34,180 nt of DNA from Magnetococcales bacterium. GTDB lineage: Bacteria > Pseudomonadota > Magnetococcia > Magnetococcales > DC0425bin3. Where the stretch lies: contig JADGCJ010000024.1 of NCBI GenBank assembly GCA_015229045.1, forward strand, positions 1-34,180, read 5' to 3'. The translations under genes were made by a program, and so were the position numbers. The notes under the pieces were generated by a model. The model had not been told where the DNA came from. It searched no databases and saw nothing but the letters and a program-made list of their open reading frames with translations. Below are positions 14,319 through 25,814 of this stretch, piece by piece. Each line of letters opens with the position of its first letter. Position 1 is the stretch's first letter.

Positions 14319-14378
14319 GTGAAGGTCACCGGGTGGCCTTCACATCTGGAGGGTGGAGGGGCTTCCCCTCGCCCGTCA
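14319..14378 (-). repeat. Intergenic repeat family, copy 3 (diverged, inverted)
   Basis: Read on the minus strand this matches the copies at 9474 and 32082. GGAGGGTGGAGG followed by GGCTTCCCC on the plus strand is the complement of the core, and GTGAAGGTCACC corresponds to their far end. It lies upstream of ndk, ending about 20 bases before its start, and is less well conserved than the other two. Confidence 0.5.
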
Positions 14379-14398
14379 ATATGCTTGGGAGACAATTT

Positions 14399-14824
14399 AT
14401 GGCAGTCGAGCGTACCTTTTCCATCATCAAACCGGACGCCGTGGCAAAAAATGTCATCGGCCAGATTTATGCCCGCTTCGAGGCCGCCGGATTGCGCATT
14501 GTGGCTTCGCGCATGTTGCACCTCTCCCGCGCCCAGGCCGGGGCCTTCTATGCTGTGCATAAAGGTCGGCCCTTTTATGACGAACTGACCGAATACATGA
14601 GTTCCGGACCGATTGTGGTGCAGGTGCTGGAAGGGGAAAACGCCATCAAGAAAAATCGTGACGTGATGGGGGCCACCGACCCGAAAAAGGCCGCTCCCGG
14701 CACCATTCGCGCCGATTTTGCCAGCGATGTCTCCGCCAATGCCGTGCATGGTTCCGACGCCCCGGAGACCGCTGCCCAGGAGATTGCCTTTTTCTTCAAT
14801 AATCTGGACATTTGCCCCCGTTAG
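14399..14824 (+). CDS. ndk: Nucleoside diphosphate kinase
   Basis: A 141-residue protein of the usual NDK length. It catalyses transfer of the gamma phosphate from ATP to other nucleoside diphosphates through a phosphohistidine. The family pattern is present from the first residues: [56 protein letters not shown] and the active-site [12 protein letters not shown], with His117. ATG 14399 follows GGGAG at 14387-14391. A longer frame to 14315 runs through the intergenic repeat and is rejected. The enzyme is cytosolic. It supplies NTPs, and the window also encodes CarAB and GuaBA, but these lie in different operons. The next gene, rlmN, follows in the same direction after 76 bases. Confidence 0.97.
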   Translation: MAVERTFSIIKPDAVAKNVIGQIYARFEAAGLRIVASRMLHLSRAQAGAFYAVHKGRPFYDELTEYMSSGPIVVQVLEGENAIKKNRDVMGATDPKKAAPGTIRADFASDVSANAVHGSDAPETAAQEIAFFFNNLDICPR

Positions 14825-14843
14825 AAACCTACCGGGAATGGGT

Positions 14844-14860
14844 CATGCCCGCGTGGCATG
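14844..14860 (+). other. Hairpin between ndk and rlmN
   Basis: CATGCC (14844-14849) and GGCATG (14855-14860) form a 6-bp stem with a 5-nt loop but no U tract, so a weak or non-terminating structure is likeliest. It lies in the 76-base gap. Confidence 0.35.
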
Positions 14861-14900
14861 GGTGATGTCTGTTGGCTGCCTGTGAATTCCGCCGGTTTCC

Positions 14901-15959
14901 ATGATGGATCGACCCATCCGTTTGACTGGTTTGTCCCGGACGGAGCTGTCTGAACTCGTGGCAGGGTGGGGAGAGAAGCCCTACCGGGTTCGGCAGCTCT
15001 GGTTCTGGCTTTATGTGCGTCTGGCCTCCGAGTGGGAGGCCATGACCGACCTCTCCAAAGAGTTTCGCCAGCGCCTGGCAACGAGCTGCGCTCCGCTGCG
15101 CCCCAAGCCGGTGCAACATCAGGTCGCCATCGATGGCACGGAAAAGTGGCTGCTCAGGCTTGACGATGGTCAGGTCATCGAGACCGTGTTCATTCCGGAG
15201 GAGGGACGAGGGACTTTGTGTGTCTCGTCGCAGGCGGGGTGCAGCCTCAATTGTGCTTTTTGTCATACCGGCGCTCAAGGATTTGCCCGCAATCTGACCG
15301 CCGCAGAGATTGTCGAACAGGTACTCTTTTGTCGTCAGGAGTTGGCAGCCCGGGAAAAACGGCTGACCAACATTGTCCTCATGGGCATGGGCGAACCGTT
15401 GTACAACTATGATGCCGTTGCCAAAGCGGTGCGCATCCTCATGGATGACTCGGGTGTCGCCATCGGGACGCGCAAGATCACCCTCTCGACAGCCGGGGTT
15501 GTGCCGCGCCTGCACGCTGTGGGACATGACCTGGGAGTCAACCTGGCCATCTCTCTGCATGCGGTGCGGGATGACATCCGCAACGAGCTGGTGCCGCTGA
15601 ACCGCAAATATGACTTGGCTGCCTTGCACCAGGCCCTCGTGGCGTACCCCCTGAAGGGAACCCGCCGCATCACCTGGGAGTATGTCATGCTCGCTGGAGT
15701 CAACGATGCCCCCGACGATGCCCGGGAGATGGCTCGCTATCTGCGAGGAATCCCCTCCAAGATCAATCTGATCCCCTTCAATCCCTGGCCAGGTGCCCCT
15801 TATGCGCCGTCACCGCCGGAGAGGGTGGCCCGTTTCCAGGAAATTTTGCACCAGGCGGGTTACGTCACGGTGATTCGCGACAGTCGCGGGGCCGACATCG
15901 CAGCGGCCTGTGGACAATTGAAGGGGATGCTCCCCGGGGTGCGGCCGCGTGCGCATTAA
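14901..15959 (+). CDS. rlmN: 23S rRNA / tRNA adenine C2-methyltransferase RlmN
   Basis: A 352-residue radical-SAM enzyme. It methylates carbon 2 of A2503 in 23S rRNA and of A37 in some tRNAs. The CxxxCxxC iron-sulfur motif is Cys114, Cys118, Cys121 (CSLNCAFC). The N-terminal KPYRVRQLWFWLY segment, then LCVSSQAGCSLNC and MGMGEPLYNYDAV, are diagnostic. C-terminal KINLIPFNPWPGAPY and RDSRGADIAAACGQL contain the second catalytic Cys near the end. ATG 14901 is followed directly by another ATG; no strong ribosome site is seen before either. A terminator lies at 16074-16097. It converges with a membrane protein gene. Confidence 0.96.
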   Translation: MMDRPIRLTGLSRTELSELVAGWGEKPYRVRQLWFWLYVRLASEWEAMTDLSKEFRQRLATSCAPLRPKPVQHQVAIDGTEKWLLRLDDGQVIETVFIPEEGRGTLCVSSQAGCSLNCAFCHTGAQGFARNLTAAEIVEQVLFCRQELAAREKRLTNIVLMGMGEPLYNYDAVAKAVRILMDDSGVAIGTRKITLSTAGVVPRLHAVGHDLGVNLAISLHAVRDDIRNELVPLNRKYDLAALHQALVAYPLKGTRRITWEYVMLAGVNDAPDDAREMARYLRGIPSKINLIPFNPWPGAPYAPSPPERVARFQEILHQAGYVTVIRDSRGADIAAACGQLKGMLPGVRPRAH

Positions 15960-15970
15960 GTAAGCGCATA

Positions 15971-15985
15971 TGGGGCGAAGCCCCA
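15971..15985. other. Short GC hairpin after rlmN
   Basis: TGGGGC-GAA-GCCCCA is a 6-bp perfect stem with a GAA loop, starting 12 bases after the rlmN stop. It has no U tract, so it may protect the 3' end rather than stop transcription. Confidence 0.4.
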
Positions 15986-16073
15986 ATAAAGTCTTTCATG
16001 CCGACATTTTTTTCCGAACAAGAAGAACGATGCGTCCCAAAGCAGACGCGGTTCAAATGCGATTGCCCTGATT

Positions 16074-16097
16074 GCCCTGCTTTCAGGGCCTGTTTTT
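16074..16097 (+). terminator. Rho-independent terminator of rlmN
   Basis: GCCCTG (16074-16079) pairs with CAGGGC (16084-16089), 4-nt loop CTTT, then CTGTTTTT. It overlaps the stop codon of the convergent gene (16083-16085). The word GATTGCCCT is directly repeated just before it. Confidence 0.6.
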
Positions 16098-18002
16098 CTC
16101 CAGGATGCGGATCCAGAAGGAGTCGGTGTCGGTCGGAAACTGTTTTGAATGGAGAACCGTGGCCAGGTGATAATGGCCGTTGATCCACGCCATCATTCTG
16201 GCACCAGGCTTGTCACCCTCCCCGAAACTTGTCAAACCATACTCTTTGAGGGTTCTTTTGAGAACAACGATATAATCCGGTGGCCGACGCTCAAAATGAG
16301 CGATCTGTTGTTCTTCGGGAATGCGCAGCAATTCCAGGGGAAGAAACGACATGGAGGGAGTCGTTGTTGTGTGCCGGGAGAGATAATTCAACATGATGCC
16401 CTCCGGAACCACGACAAAGGTGGCCTGCGGGGCGGCATTTTTTTCCATCCAGACGAGAAAATCGTTGATGATCTCACCCCTCAGGTCGGAACTGGGAGGA
16501 TAAACGACAATCTGATCGTCACCTTTTCCGACCGGGTAATCTTTCAATGCGTAGAGAAAATGGCTCAAATACACAAAACGGGCCGTTGCCAGAATAATCA
16601 GGGTGGTCGCAAGCAGACGCATGTGGCCAGAATTGGATCCGCGAGCCTTCAACCGAAGAGGCAGATATCCAGTTGAGAACCCGACCAGCAGCAGGGTCGC
16701 GGGCATGGTATGAACAAATCCATAATGAAAAATTCTCGCATTGAACAACATCTTGAGCAGCATGGCAAACGACAGAACGGCCCAAAGCAGCAAGGGAGCG
16801 GCATGTTCCCGTTTCATGATCCGGGTCGTGTCCGGCTTGAAATAGTCGAACAGAAATACACCCCCCATGATCAGGACAAGGAGGGGTATGGCCAGTATTG
16901 ATCGCTTCAAAAAGAGGAAGGGAGGGGAGGCCCATATCCACAATAGTGCCAAAAACATGGGCAGCCATTTCAGGATGTTGTCATAAAATTGTCTCTTCCG
17001 GGAAGAGTCGCTGGGAGCATGCCGGTAACTCCAAATGGTGATGAAAACCAGGGCAAGATAACAGAACGTGTACTGTGCCATAACCCAGAGGTTGCCGGTC
17101 CAATTGTCGGTCCCCATGACTGTGGCATAAAAGGGGTTTTTATCGATGCGCCCCTGCAAAAGAAGCCTGTTGACATCGTGCCAGATGTACTCAAGGGGAA
17201 ACAGGCCGGTCAGAATCTGGAAAGCACCGACGGCCAGAATCCACCCCGCGACGAGCAAGACAAACCGGAGCCAAAACCGCATGGCCTGGCGGGCAGCATT
17301 GGTCGTGGCCAATAAAAAATAACTGCCCACCACCATGGTACCGACCAGGGCGATATCCAGACGGGTCATGCAAGCCAGAGCATACAAAAAACCCATGACC
17401 AAGAGCTGCAACCGGCCACCACCCTGCAAGGTTGCTCCACCGATATAAACTACAATCACGAGAAGAATGGTCCCGTGGACTGCCTCCTGACTGTAGGGGG
17501 TCACATAATTAAAATTGCCCATCCAGACATACTGGCCAAAAGCAAACACCAACAGAAAGACAGATGCCGTTAAGATACCGACAAAGGATCCAAGATAACG
17601 CCGGAAAAAGAGATAAACAAACCCGGTCAATACAACAATACCCAGCAGATTGGCAATGACGAGGGTCATGAACGAGGTACCAAAGAGCCGGAACAACCAG
17701 GCATCGACATGATGGGAGAGAGGACCAAAAATGGCATCGATGTCCCGGTAGAGAACCTCTCCCGCGTTCAGGCGCCAGGGAATGTAGAGGTTGCGCCCAA
17801 AATCAACGGTGATGTCGGGCCATTTTCTCCAGGTGGTCAGGCATTCGGCGATGAAGATCGCTCCGAGAACGAGAATGGCGGGGAGCGCTCCGGAGGCCCA
17901 CTTCGGCGAGGGAGCGGCGACGCACGCCGGGGCGGTTGCGACAGCCCCGGAGACGTGGAATGTGTCCGGATCCGGGGAACGCAAGACCTGTTTCTCCTTC
18001 AT
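16083..18002 (-). CDS. Polytopic membrane protein, GT-C/ArnT-like glycosyltransferase candidate
   Basis: A 639-residue protein with about a dozen hydrophobic segments between residues 35 and 480, and a hydrophilic C-terminal region of about 150 residues. The layout resembles GT-C-fold glycosyltransferases (family 39/ArnT-like), which transfer sugars from lipid-phosphate donors on the outer face of the membrane. A first loop with DITVDFGRNLYIPWRLNAGEVLYRDIDAIFGPLSHH has acidic residues of the kind used there. The family assignment is tentative. ATG 18002 is chosen (GAGAGG about 9 bases upstream); the frame continues 63 codons further, across unlikely sequence. The promoter region is shared with divergent yejE. 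Confidence 0.6.
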   Translation of the reverse strand: MKEKQVLRSPDPDTFHVSGAVATAPACVAAPSPKWASGALPAILVLGAIFIAECLTTWRKWPDITVDFGRNLYIPWRLNAGEVLYRDIDAIFGPLSHHVDAWLFRLFGTSFMTLVIANLLGIVVLTGFVYLFFRRYLGSFVGILTASVFLLVFAFGQYVWMGNFNYVTPYSQEAVHGTILLVIVVYIGGATLQGGGRLQLLVMGFLYALACMTRLDIALVGTMVVGSYFLLATTNAARQAMRFWLRFVLLVAGWILAVGAFQILTGLFPLEYIWHDVNRLLLQGRIDKNPFYATVMGTDNWTGNLWVMAQYTFCYLALVFITIWSYRHAPSDSSRKRQFYDNILKWLPMFLALLWIWASPPFLFLKRSILAIPLLVLIMGGVFLFDYFKPDTTRIMKREHAAPLLLWAVLSFAMLLKMLFNARIFHYGFVHTMPATLLLVGFSTGYLPLRLKARGSNSGHMRLLATTLIILATARFVYLSHFLYALKDYPVGKGDDQIVVYPPSSDLRGEIINDFLVWMEKNAAPQATFVVVPEGIMLNYLSRHTTTTPSMSFLPLELLRIPEEQQIAHFERRPPDYIVVLKRTLKEYGLTSFGEGDKPGARMMAWINGHYHLATVLHSKQFPTDTDSFWIRILEKNRP

Positions 18003-18154
18003 CACCACGAACCTCTCCATCCGACGACATTTCCGGAGGCAATTGTACGGAAGCCGTCGCAAATCCAGCGTCATCATCCGCACTCCGTCGTATCCGACGG
18101 CACACTGCATAGCCAAAACATACAAGACACCTGCTGCAATGCACCGAGAATCGC

Positions 18155-18160
18155 TATAAT
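18155..18160 (+). promoter_or_regulatory. Perfect -10 box for yejE, probably leaderless start
   Basis: TATAAT at 18155-18160 lies 7 bases before ATG 18167, so the usual start would be the A of the ATG itself. No good -35 is seen at 16-18 nt. No ribosome binding site precedes the ATG, in agreement with a leaderless message. An inverted repeat CCGTCG/CGACGG at 18085-18100 is nearby and unexplained. Confidence 0.4.
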
Positions 18161-18166
18161 GACCGC

Positions 18167-19198
18167 ATGCGCATCTGGAACCCTTCACCACTGGCTCGTC
18201 GTCGCTGGCGGCTTTTCAAGAAGCACCGCCGGGGATTTTTTTCCCTTTGGATTTTCGGCGTTTTATTTGGACTCTCCCTGTTTGCCGAGGTTCTTTCCAA
18301 CGACCGGCCCCTGCTGGTGCATTACCAGGGAAGCTGGCTGGTACCGCTGTTGGTCACCTATCCGGAGACCCGCTTTGGTGGATTTCTGGAAACCGAGGCC
18401 GATTATCGGGATCCTTTCATCCTGGAGCAACTACATTCCGCAGGGAACCATGTCATTTTTCCTCCGAATCCTCACAGCTATCGCTCGATCAATGCACAAC
18501 TGACCCGACCCTCGCCGGCACCCCCCTCCCGCGAAAACTATCTGGGCACCGATGATCGCGGTCGCGATGTCCTGGCCCGGCTCATCTATGGATTTCGGTT
18601 GTCGGTACTGTTTGCCCTGGGGTTGACCCTCATCGGCGTGGTGTTGGGGACGTTGGCCGGGGCCATCCAGGGGTATTTTGGCGGACGGGTGGATCTTGTC
18701 TTTCAAAGATTCATTGAAATCTGGGGCAGCATGCCTGAGCTTTACCTGCTGATCATTTTTGCCAGTATTTTTGCACCGACGCTTGGCTTATTGTTGATTT
18801 TGCTCTCCCTGTTTGGCTGGATCGGCCTTTCCGACTATGTACGGGCGGAGTTTTTGCGGTCGCGCAACATGGTCTATGTCAAGGCGGCGCGAGCCATGGG
18901 GGTGTCGGACCTGACCATCATGGGACGCCACCTGTTGCCCAATGCCTTGACGCCGGTCATCACCTTCCTCCCTTTTCGCATTTCCGAGGCCTTTATGGCC
19001 TTGACCAGCCTGGATTTTTTGGGGTTGGGAGTTCCCCCGTCCACGCCGAGTCTGGGCGAACTCCTGCGCCAGGGAAAAGAGAACATCGATGCCTGGTGGC
19101 TCTCTCTCTCCACCTTTGCGGTCCTGGTTGTCGTTTTGTTGCTGCTTAATTTCATGGGTGAAGCCCTGCGCGACGCCATGGATCCGCGCCAGGAGTGA
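18167..19198 (+). CDS. yejE: Peptide ABC transporter permease YejE
   Basis: A 343-residue inner-membrane permease of the OppC/DppC type, closest in pattern to YejE of the microcin C/oligopeptide importer. N-terminal RRGFFSLWIFGVLFGLSLFAE, a periplasmic loop with DRPLLVHYQGSW and NYLGTDDRGRDVLARLIYGFRLSVLFAL, five further membrane segments, and the EAA loop (DYVRAEFLRSRNMVYVKAARAMGVSD) that contacts the ATPase. The end GEALRDAMDP is typical. Length equals the E. coli protein (341). It is followed by yejF after 45 bases. In other genomes yejA (binding protein) and yejB (other permease) precede it; here a divergent unrelated gene is upstream, so they must be elsewhere or missing. No ribosome binding site is seen. 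Confidence 0.9.
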   Translation: MRIWNPSPLARRRWRLFKKHRRGFFSLWIFGVLFGLSLFAEVLSNDRPLLVHYQGSWLVPLLVTYPETRFGGFLETEADYRDPFILEQLHSAGNHVIFPPNPHSYRSINAQLTRPSPAPPSRENYLGTDDRGRDVLARLIYGFRLSVLFALGLTLIGVVLGTLAGAIQGYFGGRVDLVFQRFIEIWGSMPELYLLIIFASIFAPTLGLLLILLSLFGWIGLSDYVRAEFLRSRNMVYVKAARAMGVSDLTIMGRHLLPNALTPVITFLPFRISEAFMALTSLDFLGLGVPPSTPSLGELLRQGKENIDAWWLSLSTFAVLVVVLLLLNFMGEALRDAMDPRQE

Positions 19199-19243
19199 GG
19201 CACCCGATCACCCCGGATTCGCATCGGGAAAGACGAGGTTTGC

Positions 19244-20872
19244 ATGCAACAGCCCTTGCTGGAAGTTGATGACCTGGCTGTCCATTTCGGGACCGGCGCC
19301 GACTCCGTGGCCGCTCTCGATGGCATCTCCTTCCATGTCGATCCAGGGGAGACTCTGGCCATGGTGGGGGAGTCGGGCAGCGGCAAGACCATGGCGGCGT
19401 TGGCCATTCTGGGGTTGTTGCCTCGCGGCGCACGGCGCACGGCCCGCTCCCTGCGCTTTGCCGACAACTCCCTGCTGGAGATGGACGAAACAGCCCAACA
19501 GCGCCTGCGTGGCAATGCCGTGGCCATGGTTTTTCAAGAGCCGATGACGGCCCTCAATCCTGTCTATCCCATCGGGCGACAACTGGCGGAGCCGCTGATT
19601 CAACACCAGGGGTTGACCATCCAGAACGTCCGGGAACGTGCCCTGGCCTTGCTGGAGCGCACGGGCATTCCGGATCCACCCCGCGTGTTGGCTGCCTATC
19701 CCCATCAGCTCTCCGGCGGCCAGCGGCAGCGGGTGATGATGGCCATGGCGCTGGCCTGTCGTCCGGCCCTGCTCATCGCCGACGAACCCACCACCGCCCT
19801 CGATGTGACCATTCAGGCCCAAATCCTCGATCTCCTGCGCGATCTGCAACGCGACCTGGGCATGGCCCTGCTGTTGATCACCCATGACCTGCCCATGGTC
19901 CAACGCATGGCGGACCGGGTGGTTGTCATGCAGGCGGGCAAGGTGATGGAGAGTGCCCCGACCCAAACCCTGTTTCACCAACCCGCTCATCCCTACACCC
20001 GCATCCTGTTGGAGAGCCTCCCCTCGGCGCACCCTCCCCCTCGCCCGAATGCTGCGCCTGTCCTCTATGCAGCCCGGGGGGTTTATTGTCACTTTCCCGT
20101 GCGCAAGGGGGTGTTGCGGCGCACGGTCGACCTGATCAAGGCGGTGGACGCCGTGGACGTCACCCTGCGGCGGGGAGAGACCCTGGGGGTGGTGGGCGAG
20201 TCGGGCAGCGGCAAGACCACCCTCGGTGAAACCCTGCTGCGCCTGAACGAAGGCGGCGGCGAGCTGCGTTTCGATGGCCAGGATCTGGGGCGCATGCAGC
20301 GGGCACAGTTGCGTCCCCTGCGCCGCCGCATGCAGGTGGTTTTTCAAGATCCGCTCTCCTCTCTTTCGCCGCGCCTGACCATCGCCCAGAGCCTGGAAGA
20401 GGGATTGAAGGTCCATCGTCTCGAAGACGACCCGACACGCCGCCGCCGACACATCGTCGCCATGCTGGAAGAGGTCGGTCTGACCGAGAGTATCCTGGAT
20501 CGCCATCCCCATCAATTTTCAGGAGGACAGCGCCAGCGCATCGCCATCGCCCGGGCGATGCTCCTCAAACCGGATCTCCTGGTTCTGGACGAGCCGACCA
20601 GCGCCCTCGATCTCTCCGTGCAAGCCCAGATTCTCAAGCTCCTGCTGCGTCTCCAGAGGGATTATCATTTATCTTATCTATTCGTTTCCCACGATTTGCG
20701 CGTCATACGCGCCATGGCGCACGATATCGCCGTCATGTGGCGCGGCCGCATCGTCGAATACGCCCCCACCCAGACACTCTTTGACCACCCGGAACACCCT
20801 TACACCCGGGAACTGCTGGCTGCCGCCCTGCATCTGGGGCGTGCCCATGCTGCCCCAATCGATCCGGTATGA
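19244..20872 (+). CDS. yejF: Dual-domain ABC ATPase YejF
   Basis: A 542-residue protein with two complete ATP-binding cassettes, which in the YejABEF system energise import of peptides (microcin C, cationic peptides). Domain 1 (about residues 5-265) has Walker [10 protein letters not shown]-loop FQEPM, signature LSGGQRQR, Walker [13 protein letters not shown] and the H-loop THD. Domain 2 (about 275-535) has [43 protein letters not shown] and SHDLRV. Both sites look active. GAGG in ACGAGGTTTGC precedes ATG 19244. The gap after yejE is 45 bases, so the two are an operon. No terminator is seen before the vapBC promoter. Confidence 0.93.
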   Translation: MQQPLLEVDDLAVHFGTGADSVAALDGISFHVDPGETLAMVGESGSGKTMAALAILGLLPRGARRTARSLRFADNSLLEMDETAQQRLRGNAVAMVFQEPMTALNPVYPIGRQLAEPLIQHQGLTIQNVRERALALLERTGIPDPPRVLAAYPHQLSGGQRQRVMMAMALACRPALLIADEPTTALDVTIQAQILDLLRDLQRDLGMALLLITHDLPMVQRMADRVVVMQAGKVMESAPTQTLFHQPAHPYTRILLESLPSAHPPPRPNAAPVLYAARGVYCHFPVRKGVLRRTVDLIKAVDAVDVTLRRGETLGVVGESGSGKTTLGETLLRLNEGGGELRFDGQDLGRMQRAQLRPLRRRMQVVFQDPLSSLSPRLTIAQSLEEGLKVHRLEDDPTRRRRHIVAMLEEVGLTESILDRHPHQFSGGQRQRIAIARAMLLKPDLLVLDEPTSALDLSVQAQILKLLLRLQRDYHLSYLFVSHDLRVIRAMAHDIAVMWRGRIVEYAPTQTLFDHPEHPYTRELLAAALHLGRAHAAPIDPV

Positions 20873-20902
20873 ATTGAAACGGGAACGGGAACGGGAACGC
20901 TG

Positions 20903-20946
20903 TTGACAAAAAACGTATCTGCGTCAATAATGACATCATGTGATGT
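20903..20946 (+). promoter_or_regulatory. vapBC promoter and palindromic operator
   Basis: TTGACA (20903-20908), 17-nt spacer, AATAAT (20926-20931). A palindrome ACATCA-TG-TGATGT (20933-20946) covers the predicted start site near 20938. VapB-type antitoxins usually bind such palindromes with the toxin as co-repressor, so autoregulation is likely. Three CGGGAA direct repeats lie just upstream (about 20880-20898). Confidence 0.7.
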
Positions 20947-20966
20947 ATAGAATTCGGAGAAAACTG

Positions 20967-21164
20967 ATGCGCACCACAATCACACTTGATGATGCACTCC
21001 TCTCTCGAGCACAAAACCTGAGTGGCCTGGAAGATCGTGGTCTGCTCCTGAAAGAGGCGTTGCGTGCCTTGATTGAACGGGAGAGCGCTCGCCGCTTGAT
21101 CCGGCTCGGTGGAACTGAACCGCAGATCAGGGACATCCCCCGGCGTCGGAACCCGGTCGAATGA
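20967..21164 (+). CDS. vapB: VapB-type antitoxin
   Basis: A 65-residue protein starting MRTTITLDDALL, the ribbon-helix-helix pattern of VapB antitoxins of the DUF2191 type. The middle EDRGLLLKEALRALIERESARRL forms the second helix, and the tail (residues 45-65) with RDIPRRRN would wrap around the toxin. It binds and inhibits VapC and represses its own promoter. ATG 20967 is preferred because CGGAG precedes it by about 9 nt; an in-frame ATG at 20940 is inside the operator. The stop overlaps the vapC start by four bases (ATGA). Confidence 0.85.
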   Translation: MRTTITLDDALLSRAQNLSGLEDRGLLLKEALRALIERESARRLIRLGGTEPQIRDIPRRRNPVE

Positions 21165-21553
21165 TTTTGGTCGATACCTCGGTCTGGATCGACCATTTGC
21201 GCTCCGACGATGCAAACCTGACCAGATTACTGGAACAAGGTGTTGTCTCGATGCATGATTTTGTCATCGGGGAGATTGCCTGCGGTACCCTCCGCAACCG
21301 CGAGGAGGTTCTGTCACTTCTCTCCTCGCTACCGAAATGCAAGTCGGCAACGCACGGCGAGGTTCTGTTTTTTATCGATCGACACCGGCTGGCAGGTCGC
21401 GGCATCGGTTATGTCGATATCTCTCTTCTGGCAGCAGCGTCACTTGACCACGCCCACCTCTGGACACGGGACAGGCGCCTGCTCGCTGTCGCGGAGGATT
21501 TGGAATGCGCCTACTCCCCAACATCCGCGATTGAAGAGATACAATTGCAGTGA
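21161..21553 (+). CDS. vapC: VapC-type PIN-domain ribonuclease toxin
   Basis: A 130-residue PIN-domain protein. VapC toxins cleave tRNA or rRNA in the cytosol and stop growth when the antitoxin is lost. The four acidic residues that hold metal are visible: Asp5 (ILVDTSVWI), Glu38 (GEIACG), Asp86 (GYVDISLLAAA) and Asp104 (TRDRRL). The length fits the family. The start overlaps the antitoxin stop, the usual arrangement. It converges with guaA after 31 bases. No sign of inactivation is seen. Confidence 0.93.
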   Translation: MILVDTSVWIDHLRSDDANLTRLLEQGVVSMHDFVIGEIACGTLRNREEVLSLLSSLPKCKSATHGEVLFFIDRHRLAGRGIGYVDISLLAAASLDHAHLWTRDRRLLAVAEDLECAYSPTSAIEEIQLQ

Positions 21554-21584
21554 AGGTTCATGCCCTGCTTTTGCCCATCCTCCA

Positions 21585-23180
21585 TCACTCCCACTCGATC
21601 GTCCCCGGTGGTTTGGAAGTGATGTCGTACACCACGCGATTGATGCCGGAGACCTCATTGATGATGCGGTTGGCAATGCGCGAAAGATTCTCCTGAGGCA
21701 TGGGGTACCAGGAGGCGGTCATAAAGTCCTGGGTCTCCACGGCGCGCAGGGCGATGACATACTCATAGCTGCGCCCATCCCCCTTGACGCCGACACTACG
21801 TACGGGAAGAAACACGGCAAAGGCCTGGGAGGTCCGGTCGTAATGACCGGAGCTGACCAGCTCCTCCATATAGATGGCGTCGGCCTGGCGCAACATGTCG
21901 GCAAACTCCTTGCGCACCTCGCCCAGAATGCGCACCCCGAGACCGGGGCCGGGAAAGGGGTGTCGGTAGAGCATCCGCCGTGGCAGACCCAACGCCTCGC
22001 CGACCTGGCGCACCTCATCCTTGAAGAGTTCCCGCAGGGGTTCCAGGAGCTGCAACCCCATGTCGGCGGGCAGCCCGCCCACGTTGTGGTGCGACTTGAT
22101 GCTCGCCGCCACGCCGGTCTTGCCGCCAGCGGATTCGATGACATCGGGATAGATGGTCCCCTGGGCCAGCCACTGCACGCCGGGCAGACGCCTGGCCTCG
22201 TTCTCGAAGATATCGATAAAGGTATGACCGATGATCTTGCGTTTGCGTTCGGGGTCGGTGACACCGCGCAGACGGTCGAGAAAACGCTCCTCGGCATCGA
22301 CACGGATCACCCTGACCCCCATGTGTTCGGCGAAGGTGGCCATCACCTCGTCCCCTTCGTTCAGACGCAACAGGCCATTATCGACGAAAACGCAGGTCAG
22401 ACGCTCGCCGATGGCGCGATGCACCAGGGCCGCCGTCACGGCAGAATCCACCCCGCCGGAGAGTCCCAACAACACATGGTCGCTGCCCACCTGCTGCCGG
22501 ATACGGGCCATGGCCTGCTCGATAAAATAGCCGGAGGTCCATAACCCCCGGCAAGCGCACACCTTGCGCACGAAAGAGTCGATGAGAAAACGTCCACGCG
22601 GGGTGTGATTCACCTCCGGGTGAAACTGAACGCCATAAATGTGGCGGCGATCATCGGCCATGGCGGCGATGGGAGCATTGTCGCTCGACCCGATCAACCG
22701 AAAACCCTCCGGGAGCATGGTCACATGGTCGCCGTGACTCATCCAGACCGGGGTGGTCTCCTCCTGGAAAAAGTCGCCGAACAGCTCCCCGGGGTTGTCC
22801 ATCCGCCGCACCCGGACCGGGCCATACTCCCGCTTGCCCGAAGCGACCACCGTTCCACCCAGATGACGCGCCAGGATTTGCATGCCATAGCAGATGCCCA
22901 GGATGGGAACACCCAGAGAGAGGATCTCCGGATGCAGGGTCGGGGCCTTGAACTCGTAAACCGACTGGTGCCCCCCGGAAAGAATGATACCTTTCGGATC
23001 GAAGGCACGAATCGCCTCGGGTGCCATGAACCAGGGGTGGATTTCGCTATAGACGTGCGCCTCGCGCACCCGCCGGGCAATCAGCTGCGTGTACTGGGAA
23101 CCAAAATCAAGAATAAGGATGCGCTCGGCCTGTGCGGCGTGGGCTGCAGCCGGGGTTGGGTTGCTCGGATTGGCGGACAT
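21585..23180 (-). CDS. guaA: GMP synthase (glutamine-hydrolysing)
   Basis: A 531-residue cytosolic enzyme that converts XMP to GMP with glutamine and ATP. The glutaminase domain (about residues 20-205) has catalytic Cys97 (GICYGMQ), His187 and Glu189 (GVQFHPEV). The ATP-pyrophosphatase P-loop is SGGVDS at residues 241-246, followed by FVDNGLLR. The C-terminal dimerisation domain ends in KPPGTIEWE, as in all GuaA proteins. The usual SGGPxSVYE is SGGHQSVYE here, with His71 in place of Pro. It begins 5 bases after guaB, the last gene of a six-gene cluster. No terminator is seen in the short gap to vapC. Confidence 0.97.
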   Translation of the reverse strand: MSANPSNPTPAAAHAAQAERILILDFGSQYTQLIARRVREAHVYSEIHPWFMAPEAIRAFDPKGIILSGGHQSVYEFKAPTLHPEILSLGVPILGICYGMQILARHLGGTVVASGKREYGPVRVRRMDNPGELFGDFFQEETTPVWMSHGDHVTMLPEGFRLIGSSDNAPIAAMADDRRHIYGVQFHPEVNHTPRGRFLIDSFVRKVCACRGLWTSGYFIEQAMARIRQQVGSDHVLLGLSGGVDSAVTAALVHRAIGERLTCVFVDNGLLRLNEGDEVMATFAEHMGVRVIRVDAEERFLDRLRGVTDPERKRKIIGHTFIDIFENEARRLPGVQWLAQGTIYPDVIESAGGKTGVAASIKSHHNVGGLPADMGLQLLEPLRELFKDEVRQVGEALGLPRRMLYRHPFPGPGLGVRILGEVRKEFADMLRQADAIYMEELVSSGHYDRTSQAFAVFLPVRSVGVKGDGRSYEYVIALRAVETQDFMTASWYPMPQENLSRIANRIINEVSGINRVVYDITSKPPGTIEWE

Positions 23181-23185
23181 GGGAT

Positions 23186-25295
<2,110 letters not shown>

Positions 25296-25769
25296 TCAAA
25301 AACGGATGGTCAAGATCTCATAATGCCGGACCCCTCCCGGCGCCTGCACTTCGATGGAGTCCCCCTCCTCCTTGCCGATCATGGCCCGTGCCAGAGGGCT
25401 GGTGATGGATATCTTTCCTTTGTCGAGGTCGGCCTCTTCGGCCCCGACGATATGGTAGGCAGCCTCTTCGTCGGTTTGTTCGTCGGTGACCGTCACTTTG
25501 GCGCCAAACACCACCTTGCTGGAGCGCAGCCGACTCGTGTCGATCACATCCGCATTGGCGAGCGTGGTTTCCAACTGCTGGATGCGCCCCTCATTGAAGG
25601 ATTGCTGCTCCTTGGCCGCCGCATACTCGGCATTTTCGGAAAGGTCACCGTGCGCCCGGGCCTCGGCGATGGCCTCAACGATCCTGGAGCGATCCACGGT
25701 TTTGCGCCTTTTCAACTCCGCCTTCAACATCTCGGCGCCTTCCAGGGTCAATGGGATTTTTTGTGCCAT
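25296..25769 (-). CDS. greA: Transcription elongation factor GreA
   Basis: A 157-residue protein that enters the RNA polymerase secondary channel and stimulates cleavage of backtracked RNA. The N-terminal coiled coil has [32 protein letters not shown] with the acidic tip Asp/Glu pair in DLSENAEY. The C-terminal domain has [37 protein letters not shown] and the end [12 protein letters not shown] 25769 is chosen; GTGGGGC lies about 10 bases upstream. It follows carB by 45 bases and abuts rlmE. Linkage of greA to carAB is known in other proteobacteria. Confidence 0.96.
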   Translation of the reverse strand: MAQKIPLTLEGAEMLKAELKRRKTVDRSRIVEAIAEARAHGDLSENAEYAAAKEQQSFNEGRIQQLETTLANADVIDTSRLRSSKVVFGAKVTVTDEQTDEEAAYHIVGAEEADLDKGKISITSPLARAMIGKEEGDSIEVQAPGGVRHYEILTIRF

Positions 25770-25814
25770 GATTCGATGCCCCACATTAGGGAAAAAGGTG
25801 CAAGCGTGAACAAC

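Noticed and set aside
19208..20515. 435-codon minus-strand ORF opposite yejF
   Set aside because: Antisense shadow of a gene with two complete ATP-binding cassettes.
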